From Streptomyces ambofaciens ATCC 23877 (GTDB taxonomy: Bacteria; Actinomycetota; Actinomycetes; Streptomycetales; Streptomycetaceae): a stretch of 64,000 nt of DNA. Of this stretch, positions 16,121-25,020 are shown in pieces; the stretch's first letter is position 1, and every line of letters begins with the position of its first letter. The stretch covers positions 4,885,001 through 4,949,000 of the forward strand of contig NZ_CP012382.1 in assembly GCF_001267885.1 (NCBI RefSeq), written 5' to 3'. The position numbers and the translations under genes were made by a program. Under the pieces are notes generated by a model. That model worked only from the letters and a program-made list of their open reading frames with translations, was not told the origin of the DNA and searched no databases.

Positions 16121-17458
16121 TCACTCCAGGCCGGGCGTCAGCCGTTGCGGCCCGTGCTGCAACTGGTCCCGCAGCTTCTGCCGCAGCTCCAGCTGCTCGT
16201 CCGACAGCGCGCCCGGCGCCACGGGGGGCGGCACTCCCCGCACCGTCTCGCCCGGGGACACGGGCGGCTCGTAGTGCGTGGGCGCGGTGCGCAGGGTCAG
16301 GGCCGTGGTGCCGATGAGGGCGACCGTGAACGCGATCGCGGCCCGGGTCAGGTACCGCGCCCGGCGTTCGCTGCCCCTGCGCACCGTCGGCGGCTCGGCC
16401 GCCCGCAGCCGCTCGGCCGACGCCACCTCCGCCAGCCTCCGGTGCAGCACCTGCGGGTCGGCCAGCTCGGGCAGCCGGTCGGCGACGGCCTCGCGGGCGC
16501 GCAGCAGCCGGTTCGCCGCCGTAGGGGTGCTCGCCTCCGTCTCCGCGGCCGTCTCGGGCAGACCGAGGCCCACACCGTCGTAGAGCACGAGCGTGCGGCG
16601 GCGCGGCGGGGGGAGGCGGAGCAGGGTGTTCAGCAGGGTGCGGTCGCCGGGGTCGACGGGCAGGGGCTCCGGGTGCCGGTGGCGCAGCCGGAACCGCTGC
16701 CACGGCGACAGCGCGTACTCGTACGCCGCGGCCCGGACCCAGCCCACCGGGTCGCGGTCGCGGGCCACCTCCGGCCATCGCTCCCAGGCGGACTGGAAGG
16801 CACGCTCCACCGACTCCCGCGCCAGTTCGCGACGACCGGTCAGCAGGTAGGCCTGCCGCACCAGGGCGGGGGCGCTGAACTCGTACAGCGCGTCGAAGGC
16901 CTGAGCAGGTGTCATGGAGACCGCTCCGGGGCGCGGCCCCGGCCCCGCCAACGCATCCGCACCCGCCCCCGGCTCCGGCCCGGAAACCGCGTCCGGACCC
17001 GTCTCCGTTCCCGCGCCCGAAACAGCCGGCGCGGGCCCCGCCTCTCGTGGCGTCCCCGGCTCGCGTGGCGCCCCCGGCTCTCCTCGCGCCCCCGTTCCCG
17101 GGGTCGCCCCGGAAGCCGGGGCCGAACCCGACTCCCGCCCGTCCAGCGGCTTCGCGGGGAGGACGAGGCTGTCGGCGGCCTCGTCCGTGGCGGCACCCGG
17201 CCCGGCGCCGACGGCCACGACGACGGGCACCGGCTTCGCCCGCCGGGACGCCGCCTCCTCGGCCAGGGTGTCGAGCAGCTTCGCGTACGCCTCCCGTTTC
17301 CGGCCGCGCGGAGTCGTGCGGCCGCTCTCCCACGCACGGACCGTCTCGTGGGTGACGCCCACCCGCGCCGCGAGCTGAGCCTGTGTCAGCGCGGCGTTCT
17401 CCCGCAGGCGTCGGCGTGCCTTGGGCGGAGGCAGCGGGGTCGCAGGGCTCCGTGTCAC
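16121..17458 (-). CDS. Membrane-anchored regulator: XRE HTH + sigma-70-like regions 2 and 4 + transmembrane segment
   Basis: A 445-residue protein of unusual build. Residues ~15-66 are a helix-turn-helix (LTQAQLAARVGVTHETVRAWESGR). A ~110-residue Pro/Gly/Ala-rich linker follows. Residues ~190-235 resemble sigma-70 region 2 (FDALYEFSAPALVRQAYLLT) and ~280-335 resemble region 4 (LLRLPPPRRRTLVLYDGVGL). A single transmembrane segment lies at ~365-388, then a Pro-rich tail. This suggests an ECF-like factor or anti-sigma-like protein tethered to the membrane; activity as a real sigma factor is not certain. The only plausible start is the GTG at 17458 with AAGGGGCG upstream. It is divergent from the PerM-like gene across a short AT-rich region. 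Confidence 0.75.
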   Translation of the reverse strand: MTRSPATPLPPPKARRRLRENAALTQAQLAARVGVTHETVRAWESGRTTPRGRKREAYAKLLDTLAEEAASRRAKPVPVVVAVGAGPGAATDEAADSLVLPAKPLDGRESGSAPASGATPGTGARGEPGAPREPGTPREAGPAPAVSGAGTETGPDAVSGPEPGAGADALAGPGPRPGAVSMTPAQAFDALYEFSAPALVRQAYLLTGRRELARESVERAFQSAWERWPEVARDRDPVGWVRAAAYEYALSPWQRFRLRHRHPEPLPVDPGDRTLLNTLLRLPPPRRRTLVLYDGVGLGLPETAAETEASTPTAANRLLRAREAVADRLPELADPQVLHRRLAEVASAERLRAAEPPTVRRGSERRARYLTRAAIAFTVALIGTTALTLRTAPTHYEPPVSPGETVRGVPPPVAPGALSDEQLELRQKLRDQLQHGPQRLTPGLE

Positions 17459-17471
17459 AGGACGCCCCTTC

Positions 17472-17502
17472 GTACGAAAAAGTACATAAACATATATTGA
17501 GC
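17472..17502. promoter_or_regulatory. AT-rich divergent promoter/operator region
   Basis: A strikingly AT-rich patch (GTACGAAAAAGTACATAAA, then CATATATTGA) lies between the HTH-sigma and PerM-like genes in DNA otherwise above 70% GC. It contains GTAC-N6-GTAC at 17472-17485. The HTH protein encoded next to it is the natural candidate to bind here. Confidence 0.45.
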
Positions 17503-17563
17503 GACACAACGGTCGTTCGCCTGTTACGCCGGTAAAGCGCGTGTCGTTGGGAGCATGGCGGGC

Positions 17564-19102
17564 GTGACCCAGACGACCGCTCACCGAGCCCCGTTGTCCC
17601 TGCTGCACACCCGGTGGCGTGACCGTTCGCCCGGACTGGCCGCCGGCCTCCTGGGCGGCACGCTCGCCGCGGCCCTGGGACTGGTCTCGTGCGCCGCGCT
17701 CGTGACGCTGCTCTGGATCAGCTCGCCGTACCCCGACAGCGGGCCCGGCGGTGCCCTGCACGTCGCCGCGGCGCTGTGGCTGCTGGCGCACGGAGTCGAC
17801 CTGGTCCGCCTCGACACGCTCTCCGGTGCCCCCGCGCCCATGGGCGTGACCCCGCTGCTGCTGCTCCTGCTGCCGCTGTGGCTGGTGCACCGGGCGGCCC
17901 GGGACGCCACGGACCCCGGGGACGGCGTGGGGGTGGCCGTGGGCGCGGGCCCGCGGGCGGGGGCCGGTGTGCGTCCGGGCGGGCTCCCGGACGCCGGACC
18001 GCCCCCCGTCTCCGCGCGGATCGCCTGGGCCGGGGTCGTCCTCGGGTACCTCGCCGTCGCCGCGCCCGTGGTGCTGTACGCGGCGGACGGTGTGCTGCGG
18101 CCCTCCTGGTGGTGGGCGGTGGTGTGCCTGCCGCTGGTCACCATGGGAGCGGCGGGCGCGGGCGTGTGGACGGCGTTCGGCCGGCCGGGCGGCCCGGTGG
18201 GGCGGGCGCTGCGCGTGCTGCCCCGGGAGCTGCGGGAGCTGATGGTGGAGCCGGACGCCCGCCTCGGCGCCGCGACGCGCGCCGCGGGGGCCGGCGCGGC
18301 CGTGCTGGTCGGGGGCGGGGCGCTGCTGCTCGCGGTCTCGCTGGTGTGGCACGGAGCCGCCGCCCAGGAGGCGTTCCTGCGGCTGACCGAGGGGTGGTCG
18401 GGCCGGCTCGCCGTGCTGCTCCTCTGTCTGACCCTGGTGCCGAACGCGGCGGTCTGGGGGGCGGCGTACGCCCTCGGCCCCGGGTTCGTGCTCGGCACCG
18501 GGCATGTCGTCGGCCCCCTCTCCTCCGCCCCCGCACCGCTGCTGCCGCCGTTCCCGCTGCTGGCGGCGGTGCCGGACGCGGGTCCGGGGACCCCGCTGCA
18601 CTGGGCGGCCGGGGCGGTGCCGCTGGCGGCGGGGGTGGCGGTGGGCTGGTTCACGGCACGGGCCGCGACGCCGGTGGCGTCGGAGTACGAGGAGGGCGGC
18701 GGGGTGTGGTCGTGGCGGCGGACCGTCGCCGCGACCGTACTGGCCGCCGTCCTGTGCGCGACTCTCGTCGCCCTGCTGGCCGCGCTGGCGGGCGGTCCGC
18801 TCGGTGGGGCCGGCCTGGCCCGCTTCGGGCCGGTGTGGTGGCAGGCCAGTGGCGCGACGCTGGGCTGGATCGCGGTGGTGGCGGTGCCCGTGGCGTCGGG
18901 GGTGCGCGCGTGGCGGCGGCGTGGCGCCGCCGCCGGGGCGGCGGAGGAGCCGGAGCCCGAGAGCGGGGACCCGTGCGACGGAGGCGGGCGCCGGTGGGGC
19001 CTGGGACCGGTGTCCGAGGCGTGGCGCCGCCGGGGACGTCGGCGGGCGAGCGAGGACGGCGACGGCGAGGGGAAACGGCGACGGCGAGGGGGACGGCGCT
19101 GA
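17564..19102 (+). CDS. DUF6350 / PerM-like polytopic membrane protein (probable frameshift near 3' end)
   Basis: A 512-residue protein with many Leu/Ala/Val-rich transmembrane segments between ~25 and 450 and a charged C-terminal tail. It matches DUF6350, the actinobacterial family that includes mycobacterial PerM, a cell-division/persistence protein also encoded beside purN. Start: GTG at 17564 with GGGAG ten bases upstream; the ATG at 17555 is too close to that site. The frame ends in a short basic run ([10 protein letters not shown]). In the next frame a plausible acidic tail continues ([20 protein letters not shown] to a stop at 19218-19220). Dropping one A of the AAA at 19073-19075 would join them into 551 residues. 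Confidence 0.8.
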   Translation: MTQTTAHRAPLSLLHTRWRDRSPGLAAGLLGGTLAAALGLVSCAALVTLLWISSPYPDSGPGGALHVAAALWLLAHGVDLVRLDTLSGAPAPMGVTPLLLLLLPLWLVHRAARDATDPGDGVGVAVGAGPRAGAGVRPGGLPDAGPPPVSARIAWAGVVLGYLAVAAPVVLYAADGVLRPSWWWAVVCLPLVTMGAAGAGVWTAFGRPGGPVGRALRVLPRELRELMVEPDARLGAATRAAGAGAAVLVGGGALLLAVSLVWHGAAAQEAFLRLTEGWSGRLAVLLLCLTLVPNAAVWGAAYALGPGFVLGTGHVVGPLSSAPAPLLPPFPLLAAVPDAGPGTPLHWAAGAVPLAAGVAVGWFTARAATPVASEYEEGGGVWSWRRTVAATVLAAVLCATLVALLAALAGGPLGGAGLARFGPVWWQASGATLGWIAVVAVPVASGVRAWRRRGAAAGAAEEPEPESGDPCDGGGRRWGLGPVSEAWRRRGRRRASEDGDGEGKRRRRGGRR

Positions 19103-19284
19103 GGGGGACGAGGGCGCCGTGCCCTTCGGGTTCTACGAAGGAAAAGGCGCCGACGCCGGCAAGGCGCCCTACGATCTCCTGTCGGCCGATCCCCCCGCGG
19201 AGCCGCCTCGGGCGCTCTGAGGGGTCACCCGCCGGCATCCCCCGGCGCCCCTTCTCCGGCGAACCGGGGAGCGGGCGGCGGGCG

Positions 19285-20097
19285 TCAGCCCTCCGTGCCC
19301 AGCAGGTCCCGGAGCTGTTCCGGGAGGTGGGTGTCGCAGGACTGCTTCGCCTCGTTGGTCAGGGCGTCGTTCCGGCAGGTGTAGTAGTCGTTGTAGACCA
19401 GCTGGGCACCGAAGGACGCGGCGACCAGCAGGATGCCCAGGGAAGCCGTGACCAGGCCGCTGATCGCGGCGGTCCGCTGCGGGCCGCCGGACTGGCCCGC
19501 GGGCGGGGCCGGGGTGTCCGGGTCGGAGGCGGCGCGGGGCTTGGCGCGCAGGGCGCTGATGCCCCAGTAGAGCGCCAGCGCGCCGAGCATCAGGGCCACG
19601 TACGGCCAGTTGAAGAGCGCGAAGAAGAGGGCCCACATGCCGCCCATCAGGGCATAGCGGGCACGCCGCTGCACGGGGTCCTTGGGGTCCCAGCGCGGGC
19701 CGGTGCCGCCGCCCGGACCCTCGGGACCGGAACCGGGACCGGGACCAGGGGCGCCGGGCCGCTCGCCGAAGCCGCCGGGCGAGCGGCCCGGCTGACGGTC
19801 GCTCCACTGCCGGCCCCACGGGGAGCGCCCGCCCTCGCCCCGGTCGCCGGACGAGCCCTGGGAGTCGTCGTCCCCCGACGGGTGCCGCGGCTGCCACGGG
19901 CGGTCCGGCGTGCCCTCCGGGGGCGGGGCGAACGGATTGTCCTGCTGGCCGGCGCCGTCCTGCCCGCCGCCGCTCCTCCGGTCCGAAGGGGTGTCGGGCG
20001 GCGAGGAGGGGCGCTCCCGCAGCAACACGGTGCTGCGCTCCCCTGGCTGCGCCGACTGCTGGGGGAGGGTGAGCAGTCGCAGGCTGCGGTCCGGCAT
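19285..20097 (-). CDS. Integral membrane protein of unknown function
   Basis: A 270-residue protein. The N-terminal half (~1-140) is Pro/Gly/Ser-rich and disordered. Hydrophobic segments follow at ~147-170 and ~200-225, and the C-terminal extracytoplasmic part has two cysteines ([19 protein letters not shown]) that could form a disulfide. I recognise no named domain. It is transcribed away from purN and convergent with the PerM-like gene. I use the ATG at 20097; a TTG just before it is possible. Confidence 0.7.
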   Translation of the reverse strand: MPDRSLRLLTLPQQSAQPGERSTVLLRERPSSPPDTPSDRRSGGGQDGAGQQDNPFAPPPEGTPDRPWQPRHPSGDDDSQGSSGDRGEGGRSPWGRQWSDRQPGRSPGGFGERPGAPGPGPGSGPEGPGGGTGPRWDPKDPVQRRARYALMGGMWALFFALFNWPYVALMLGALALYWGISALRAKPRAASDPDTPAPPAGQSGGPQRTAAISGLVTASLGILLVAASFGAQLVYNDYYTCRNDALTNEAKQSCDTHLPEQLRDLLGTEG

Positions 20098-20444
20098 CAA
20101 GTGAGCGTCTTCCCCTTGGCGATCGTGACGGTAAGGAACGGACGAACGGGTCGTACGACTGGTGAACGCGTGACGCGCGGGTCGCGTTCCCGGTCCGGCT
20201 CCACGCAGACGCTACCTTCCGGCCGCGCCCCCGTCCCGAGGGGGCCGTCCGGTGTGCCGGTATCGTTGCTGACGGTCGGCCGCTTCGTAGACTTCCCCGT
20301 ATCCCGGGGCGCGAAGCATTCGTACGACTGTACAAACCGATGAACGTGCCCGACCGGCGGTCCCGTCCGACCGGCGGACGAGCACGGCCGACGGCCGTAC
20401 GAGACCGACCGCACCGACCCGCTCCCCCGAGAAAGGCCCCCACC
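20098..20444. other. Divergent intergenic region upstream of purN
   Basis: A 347-bp gap between a membrane-protein gene (minus) and purN (plus). It contains two copies of TCGTACGACTG at 20151-20161 and 20320-20330, each centred on CGTACG. An in-frame ATG at 20340 could extend purN by 35 residues, but the extension is Arg/Pro-rich and has no ribosome site. I cannot place the promoters with confidence. Confidence 0.4.
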
Positions 20445-21083
20445 GTGGCCGCCAAGCCCGTGGCCCAGCGAGCCAAGCGCCTCGTCGTGCTGGTCTCCGG
20501 ATCCGGCACCAACCTCCAGGCGCTCCTCGACGAGATCGCCGCCACCGGCGTCGAGGCCTACGGGGCCGAGATCGTGGCCGTCGGCGCGGACCGCGAGGGC
20601 ATCGAGGGGCTGGCCCGCGCCGAGCGCGCCGGGCTGCCGACCTTCGTACGAAAGGTCAAGGACCACGGGAGCCGTGAGGAGTGGGACGCCGCGCTCGCCG
20701 AGGCCGTCGCCGCCCACGAGCCGGACCTCGTCGTCTCGGCCGGGTTCATGAAGATCGTGGGCAAGGAGTTCCTGGCCCGCTTCGGAGGGCGGTTCGTCAA
20801 CACCCACCCCGCCCTCCTCCCCAGCTTCCCGGGAGCCCACGGTGTGCGGGACGCGCTCGCGTACGGCGCCAGGGTCACCGGCTGCACCGTCCACTTCGTC
20901 GACGACGGCGTCGACACCGGGCCGATCATCGCGCAGGGCGTGGTGGAGATCCGGGACGAGGACGACGAGAGCGCTCTGCACGAGCGCATCAAGGAAGTCG
21001 AGCGAAGGCTGCTCGTCGATGTCGTGGGGCGGCTCGCCCGCAACGGCTATCGCATCGAGGGACGAAAGGTAGTTATCCAGTGA
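20445..21083 (+). CDS. purN: Phosphoribosylglycinamide formyltransferase (GART)
   Basis: A 212-residue 10-formyl-THF-dependent enzyme of purine synthesis that converts GAR to formyl-GAR. The phosphate-binding [12 protein letters not shown] lies near the N-terminus. The catalytic set Asn/His/Asp is in [12 protein letters not shown] and [11 protein letters not shown]. The GTG at 20445 gives the usual length and follows GAGAAAGG. Its stop overlaps the purH start (GTGA, four bases), so the two are coupled. Confidence 0.96.
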   Translation: MAAKPVAQRAKRLVVLVSGSGTNLQALLDEIAATGVEAYGAEIVAVGADREGIEGLARAERAGLPTFVRKVKDHGSREEWDAALAEAVAAHEPDLVVSAGFMKIVGKEFLARFGGRFVNTHPALLPSFPGAHGVRDALAYGARVTGCTVHFVDDGVDTGPIIAQGVVEIRDEDDESALHERIKEVERRLLVDVVGRLARNGYRIEGRKVVIQ

Positions 21084-22645
21084 CCGCCGAGAGCAACAAG
21101 CGGGCCATCCGTCGCGCGCTGGTCAGCGTCTACGACAAGACCGGGCTGGAGGAGCTCGCCCGCGGGCTCCACGAGGCGGGCGTCGAACTCGTCTCCACCG
21201 GGTCCACGGCCGGCCGTATCGCCGCCGCCGGCGTCCCCGTCACCAAGGTCGAGGAGCTCACCGGCTTCCCCGAGTGCCTGGACGGCCGGGTCAAGACCCT
21301 GCACCCGAAGGTGCACGCCGGCATCCTCGCCGACCTGCGCCTGGACAGCCACCGGGAGCAGCTCGGCGAGCTGGGCGTGGAGCCCTTCGACCTGGTCGTG
21401 GTCAACCTCTACCCGTTCCGCGAGACCGTCGCCTCGGGGGCCACCCCCGACGAGTGCGTGGAGCAGATCGACATCGGCGGCCCCTCCATGGTCCGCGCCG
21501 CCGCCAAGAACCACCCCTCCGTCGCGGTCGTCACCAGCCCCGCCCGGTACGCCGACGTGCTCGCCGCGGTCAAGGGCGGCGGCTTCGACCTCGCCGCCCG
21601 CAAGCGGCTGGCCGCCGAGGCCTTCCAGCACACGGCCGCCTACGACGTGGCCGTCGCCTCCTGGTTCGCCTCCGCGTACGCCCCCGTCGACGAGACCCGG
21701 TTCCCGGACTTCCTCGGCGCCACGTACGACCGCGCCCACACCCTGCGCTACGGCGAGAACCCGCACCAGCCGGCGGCCCTGTACACGTCCCCCGAGGGCG
21801 GCGGCCTCGCCCGGGCCGAGCAGCTGCACGGCAAGGAGATGTCGTACAACAACTACACGGACACGGACGCCGCCCGCCGTGCCGCGTACGACCACGACGA
21901 GCCGTGCGTCGCGATCATCAAGCACGCCAACCCGTGCGGCATCGCGGTCGGCGCGGACGTCGCCGAGGCGCACCGCAAGGCGCACGCCTGCGACCCGCTG
22001 TCGGCGTTCGGCGGCGTGATCGCGGTCAACCGCCCGGTCTCCAAGGAGATGGCCGAGCAGGTCGCCGAGATCTTCACCGAGGTCATCGTGGCGCCCGACT
22101 ACGAGGACGGCGCCCTCGAGGCCCTCACCAAGAAGAAGAACATCCGCGTGCTGCGGGCCCCCGAGGCGCCCGCCGCCCCGGTCGAGGTCAAGCCGATCGA
22201 CGGCGGCGCCCTCCTCCAGGTCACCGACCGCCTCCAGGCCGAGGGCGACGACCCGGCCACCTGGACGCTGGCGACCGGCGAGGCGCTCTCCGAGGCGGAG
22301 CTGGCCGACCTGGCCTTCGCCTGGAAGGCCTGCCGCGCCGTCAAGTCCAACGCGATCCTCCTCGCCAAGGACGGCGCCTCCGTCGGCGTCGGCATGGGCC
22401 AGGTCAACCGCGTCGACTCCGCGAAGCTGGCGGTCGAGCGGGCGGGCGCCGAGCGCGCCGAGGGCGCGTACGCCGCCTCCGACGCCTTCTTCCCCTTCCC
22501 GGACGGCCTGGAGATCCTCACCGCGGCCGGCGTGAAGGCCGTGGTCCAGCCCGGCGGTTCGGTCCGTGACGAACTCGTCGTCGAGGCGGCCAGGAAGGCC
22601 GGCGTGACGATGTACTTCACGGGGACGCGGCACTTCTTCCACTGA
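21080..22645 (+). CDS. purH: Bifunctional AICAR transformylase / IMP cyclohydrolase
   Basis: A 521-residue bifunctional enzyme for the last two steps of IMP synthesis. The N-terminal MGS-like cyclohydrolase domain (~1-200) starts [19 protein letters not shown]. The C-terminal AICAR formyltransferase domain contains [23 protein letters not shown] and the C-terminal FPFPDGLE segment. It starts at a GTG overlapping the purN stop. The substrate AICAR/ZMP is the precursor of the ZTP sensed by the glyA riboswitch in this window. Confidence 0.97.
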   Translation: MTAESNKRAIRRALVSVYDKTGLEELARGLHEAGVELVSTGSTAGRIAAAGVPVTKVEELTGFPECLDGRVKTLHPKVHAGILADLRLDSHREQLGELGVEPFDLVVVNLYPFRETVASGATPDECVEQIDIGGPSMVRAAAKNHPSVAVVTSPARYADVLAAVKGGGFDLAARKRLAAEAFQHTAAYDVAVASWFASAYAPVDETRFPDFLGATYDRAHTLRYGENPHQPAALYTSPEGGGLARAEQLHGKEMSYNNYTDTDAARRAAYDHDEPCVAIIKHANPCGIAVGADVAEAHRKAHACDPLSAFGGVIAVNRPVSKEMAEQVAEIFTEVIVAPDYEDGALEALTKKKNIRVLRAPEAPAAPVEVKPIDGGALLQVTDRLQAEGDDPATWTLATGEALSEAELADLAFAWKACRAVKSNAILLAKDGASVGVGMGQVNRVDSAKLAVERAGAERAEGAYAASDAFFPFPDGLEILTAAGVKAVVQPGGSVRDELVVEAARKAGVTMYFTGTRHFFH

Positions 22646-22657
22646 CGCGGTGCGTGA

Positions 22658-22689
22658 GGGCGCCCCGGTGCACCGGCACCGGGGCGCCC
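22658..22689 (+). terminator. Hairpin terminator after purNH
   Basis: A 13-bp perfect stem (GGGCGCCCCGGTG and its complement) with a six-base loop, 12 bp after the purH stop. It is extended by imperfect CGTGA/TCACG pairing. Confidence 0.85.
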
Positions 22690-22815
22690 TCCGTCACGCG
22701 GGTGCCCCCGCCCGTGGCAACGCGGTCTCCGGTGGATACCGGCCCCTCGGCGCGGCCGGGACCGGCCGCGGTCCGACGGCCGCCCCGGCGGGTCGGTGGA
22801 TCCCCGACGTCGAAC

Positions 22816-22851
22816 GGCCCCCGTTCCCCTCCGCGGAGGGGAACGGGGGCC
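22816..22851 (-). terminator. Hairpin after the small secreted-protein gene
   Basis: A 36-bp perfect palindrome, two 18-bp halves with no formal loop (GGCCCCCGTTCCCCTCCG and complement). It lies 36 bp past the stop of the minus-strand gene and may terminate from both sides. Confidence 0.85.
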
Positions 22852-22886
22852 GCCGGTCGGCAGGCTCGCTCAGCGGGCCGTGCGGG

Positions 22887-23357
22887 TCAGCAGGGGCGCA
22901 GCGACCAGATCGGGTCCCAGGTCGCGGTGCCCGCCTGGTAGGCCGTCGAGGTCCAGCGGACGCTGCCGTCCCGGTTGAAGAACTTGGCGACCGTCCCCCG
23001 CGTCTGGTTGTTGGTGAACGGGCCGTCACCGGTCCAGTTGGTGACGTTCCACGTCTGGCACTTGTAGAAGTCGAACTTGGTGCCCTTGACGACCATGCAC
23101 AGGTGGCCGTAGTCGCAGGCCAGGTCCTGGGCGCCCTTGGTCCTGGGCGCCTCGGTGACGGTCAGCCCCTCGTACCGCACCGCGTCCGCGGTCACCCGGA
23201 GAGGCTCGGGCCGGTCGGCCAGCACCCGGTCGGCCGCCTGCTGGAGCGCGGTGACCCGGGTGCCGGCCGGGTCGGCGGCGGTGGCCAGGGTCGTGGAGCC
23301 GGCGACCAGGGCGGCCGAGGCCGCGAGGAGCATCGCGGCGGGTTTGATGATGTTCAC
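22887..23357 (-). CDS. Small secreted four-cysteine protein
   Basis: 156 residues with a clear signal peptide (~1-27, ending STTLATA|ADPAG). After a ~45-residue linker comes a compact C-terminal domain with four cysteines (ACDYGHLC, YKCQTW, final RPC), aromatic residues and a FFNRDGSVRW segment. It is reminiscent of peptidase-inhibitor I36-like secreted proteins, but I am not certain. The GTG at 23357 gives a proper signal peptide, with GGGGGAA upstream. It lies 97 bp downstream of the kinase gene on the same strand and may share its transcript. Confidence 0.75.
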   Translation of the reverse strand: MNIIKPAAMLLAASAALVAGSTTLATAADPAGTRVTALQQAADRVLADRPEPLRVTADAVRYEGLTVTEAPRTKGAQDLACDYGHLCMVVKGTKFDFYKCQTWNVTNWTGDGPFTNNQTRGTVAKFFNRDGSVRWTSTAYQAGTATWDPIWSLRPC

Positions 23358-23454
23358 TGTGGTTCCCCCATGAACGTCGGTGTCGTACCGCCGAAGCGGT
23401 GTGCTCACACCGTGCCCGTGGCGCCCGCCGAGCGGTACCTGGCACCTCTCAGGG

Positions 23455-25020
23455 TCACTTCGCGCCCCGCGGCGTGTACTCCTTGAGGTGGTGAGCGACG
23501 CGGTCGGCGTAGTCGCGGTACTTCGGGGGAACCCCGCCCGCGTCGTTCACCTTGTCGTACGACGTCCGGTAGGCGACCGCGATCAGCACCCGGCGGTCGC
23601 CCGGCAGGCGGGCGTCGAGGCGCGGCGTGATCCAGCACAGGTAGCGGCCCATCGCCGGGATGGACTCGGCGGGCGGGAACGGCGGCTCGGGAACGGTCGC
23701 GCCGGGGGTGCCGTCCTCGTTCATCCACCAGCGCAGCACCTTCGGGGTCCAGCGGGCGATGCCGTACTCGTCCCGGGCCGGGTCGGAGAGGGCCGGGTCG
23801 AAATCGCTCTCCACCTTCAGCATGGCGGCGATCAGGGGCGAGCTGACGTCCTTGCGATCGCAATCGTGTGCGGTCTCGACGATCAGCAGGCGGTAGGCGG
23901 GCGGCACGCCCCGGTCGGTGCGCAGTTCGTCGGCGCCGTAGGAGGCGGCGGAGACGTTCGTCGCCGTGGCGCCGGTGCCCTGGGCCCCCGGACCGGGGCC
24001 GCCGCCCTCGCCGTCGCCGCGGACGGCGAGGCCGTACCCGAGCGCGGCGGCGGTCACGGCGGCGGTCGCGGCGAGGGTCACCCGCCGGACGCGGGTGAGG
24101 CGCGGCAGGACGGACCGCCCCGGACGGCCACCGGACGCGGCCGCCGCCACCCGTCGTGACAGGACGTCCGTGCCGATGCGTTCGGCGTGCGTACGGGTCA
24201 GACAGGCGCGCACGATCTCCCGCCACGCCTCGGGCAGTGCGGGCGACAGCCGCAGCTCCTCGGTGCCGCGGGCGTAGGCGGCGCCGGCGTCGCGGCGGGC
24301 CGTCGGGGTGCCGCCGGGCAGCGGGAAGGAGCCGCTGAGCACGAGGTGGGCGAGGACGCCGAAGGCCCAGACGTCGGCCGAGGGGCGGATGCGGCGGCCG
24401 CGTTCACCGATCTCGGACCAGAGCAGCTCGGGCGGCGTGTAGTCGGGGGTGGAGAAGGCGGGCGTGTAGGCGTGGGTGCCTTCCAGTTCGGCGGCCATGT
24501 TGAAGTCGGCGAGCCGGACCGAGCCGTCCTCCATCAGCAGCACGTTGGCCGGTTTCAGGTCGCCGTGCACCCACCCGGCGGCGTGCAGCTGGGCCAGGCC
24601 CTCGCACACCTGGGCGACCAGCGCGGCGCCGCCGGCGGGACACGGCCGCGCGGCCAGCAGGGCGGCCAGGGACCCTTCCGCCTTCTCCAGCACGAGGACG
24701 GTGGCGCCGTCGAGGGCGGGGCGGGCCGGGTCGTCGACGACCAGGGTCTCGTACATCCGCACCAGCCGGGGCCTGCGCAGCCTGCGGTGCAACTCGACCT
24801 CGCGTTCCACGAGTTCGCGCAGGTGTGTGAGCTGGCGCGGGGTGCCCGTCCCGGTGGGCAGGAACTTCAGGGCGGCCGTGCTCGGCAGTCCGCCGTCGGC
24901 GCCGTCGACGCGACGGGCCTCGTACACGCTGCCGAAGGCACCCGTCGCGATCGGTGCCCGCACCTCCCAGCCGCCGACCCGGTACCCCTTCGGGACGACG
25001 ACGGCGTACGGCTCGGTCAC
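23455..25020 (-). CDS. Transmembrane Ser/Thr kinase with an extracellular SLT/lysozyme-like domain
   Basis: 521 residues. The cytoplasmic kinase domain spans ~12-290: Gly-rich loop ATGAFGSVY at 25-33, Lys52 in ALKF, HGDLKPAN at 152-159 with the catalytic Asp, DFN in place of DFG at 172-174, and PPE at 196-198. One transmembrane segment lies at ~314-333. The outside part (~375-515) resembles a soluble lytic transglycosylase/goose-lysozyme fold: a Glu in LKVESDFDP (E404), YGIARWTP where family members have a GLMQ-like motif, and AVAYRTSYDKVNDAGG like the AYNAG segment. It may sense or cut peptidoglycan. The GTG start overlaps the FHA gene stop by four bases (GTGA). Confidence 0.85.
   Translation of the reverse strand: MTEPYAVVVPKGYRVGGWEVRAPIATGAFGSVYEARRVDGADGGLPSTAALKFLPTGTGTPRQLTHLRELVEREVELHRRLRRPRLVRMYETLVVDDPARPALDGATVLVLEKAEGSLAALLAARPCPAGGAALVAQVCEGLAQLHAAGWVHGDLKPANVLLMEDGSVRLADFNMAAELEGTHAYTPAFSTPDYTPPELLWSEIGERGRRIRPSADVWAFGVLAHLVLSGSFPLPGGTPTARRDAGAAYARGTEELRLSPALPEAWREIVRACLTRTHAERIGTDVLSRRVAAAASGGRPGRSVLPRLTRVRRVTLAATAAVTAAALGYGLAVRGDGEGGGPGPGAQGTGATATNVSAASYGADELRTDRGVPPAYRLLIVETAHDCDRKDVSSPLIAAMLKVESDFDPALSDPARDEYGIARWTPKVLRWWMNEDGTPGATVPEPPFPPAESIPAMGRYLCWITPRLDARLPGDRRVLIAVAYRTSYDKVNDAGGVPPKYRDYADRVAHHLKEYTPRGAK

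Noticed and set aside
16121..18601. A long extension of the HTH-sigma gene through the PerM-like gene
   Set aside because: The extension is antisense to a clear membrane-protein gene; the GTG at 17458 is the real start.
19068..19082. Programmed -1 slippage site in the PerM-like gene
   Set aside because: The GGGAAAC string is out of phase with the reading frame and the needed shift is +1.
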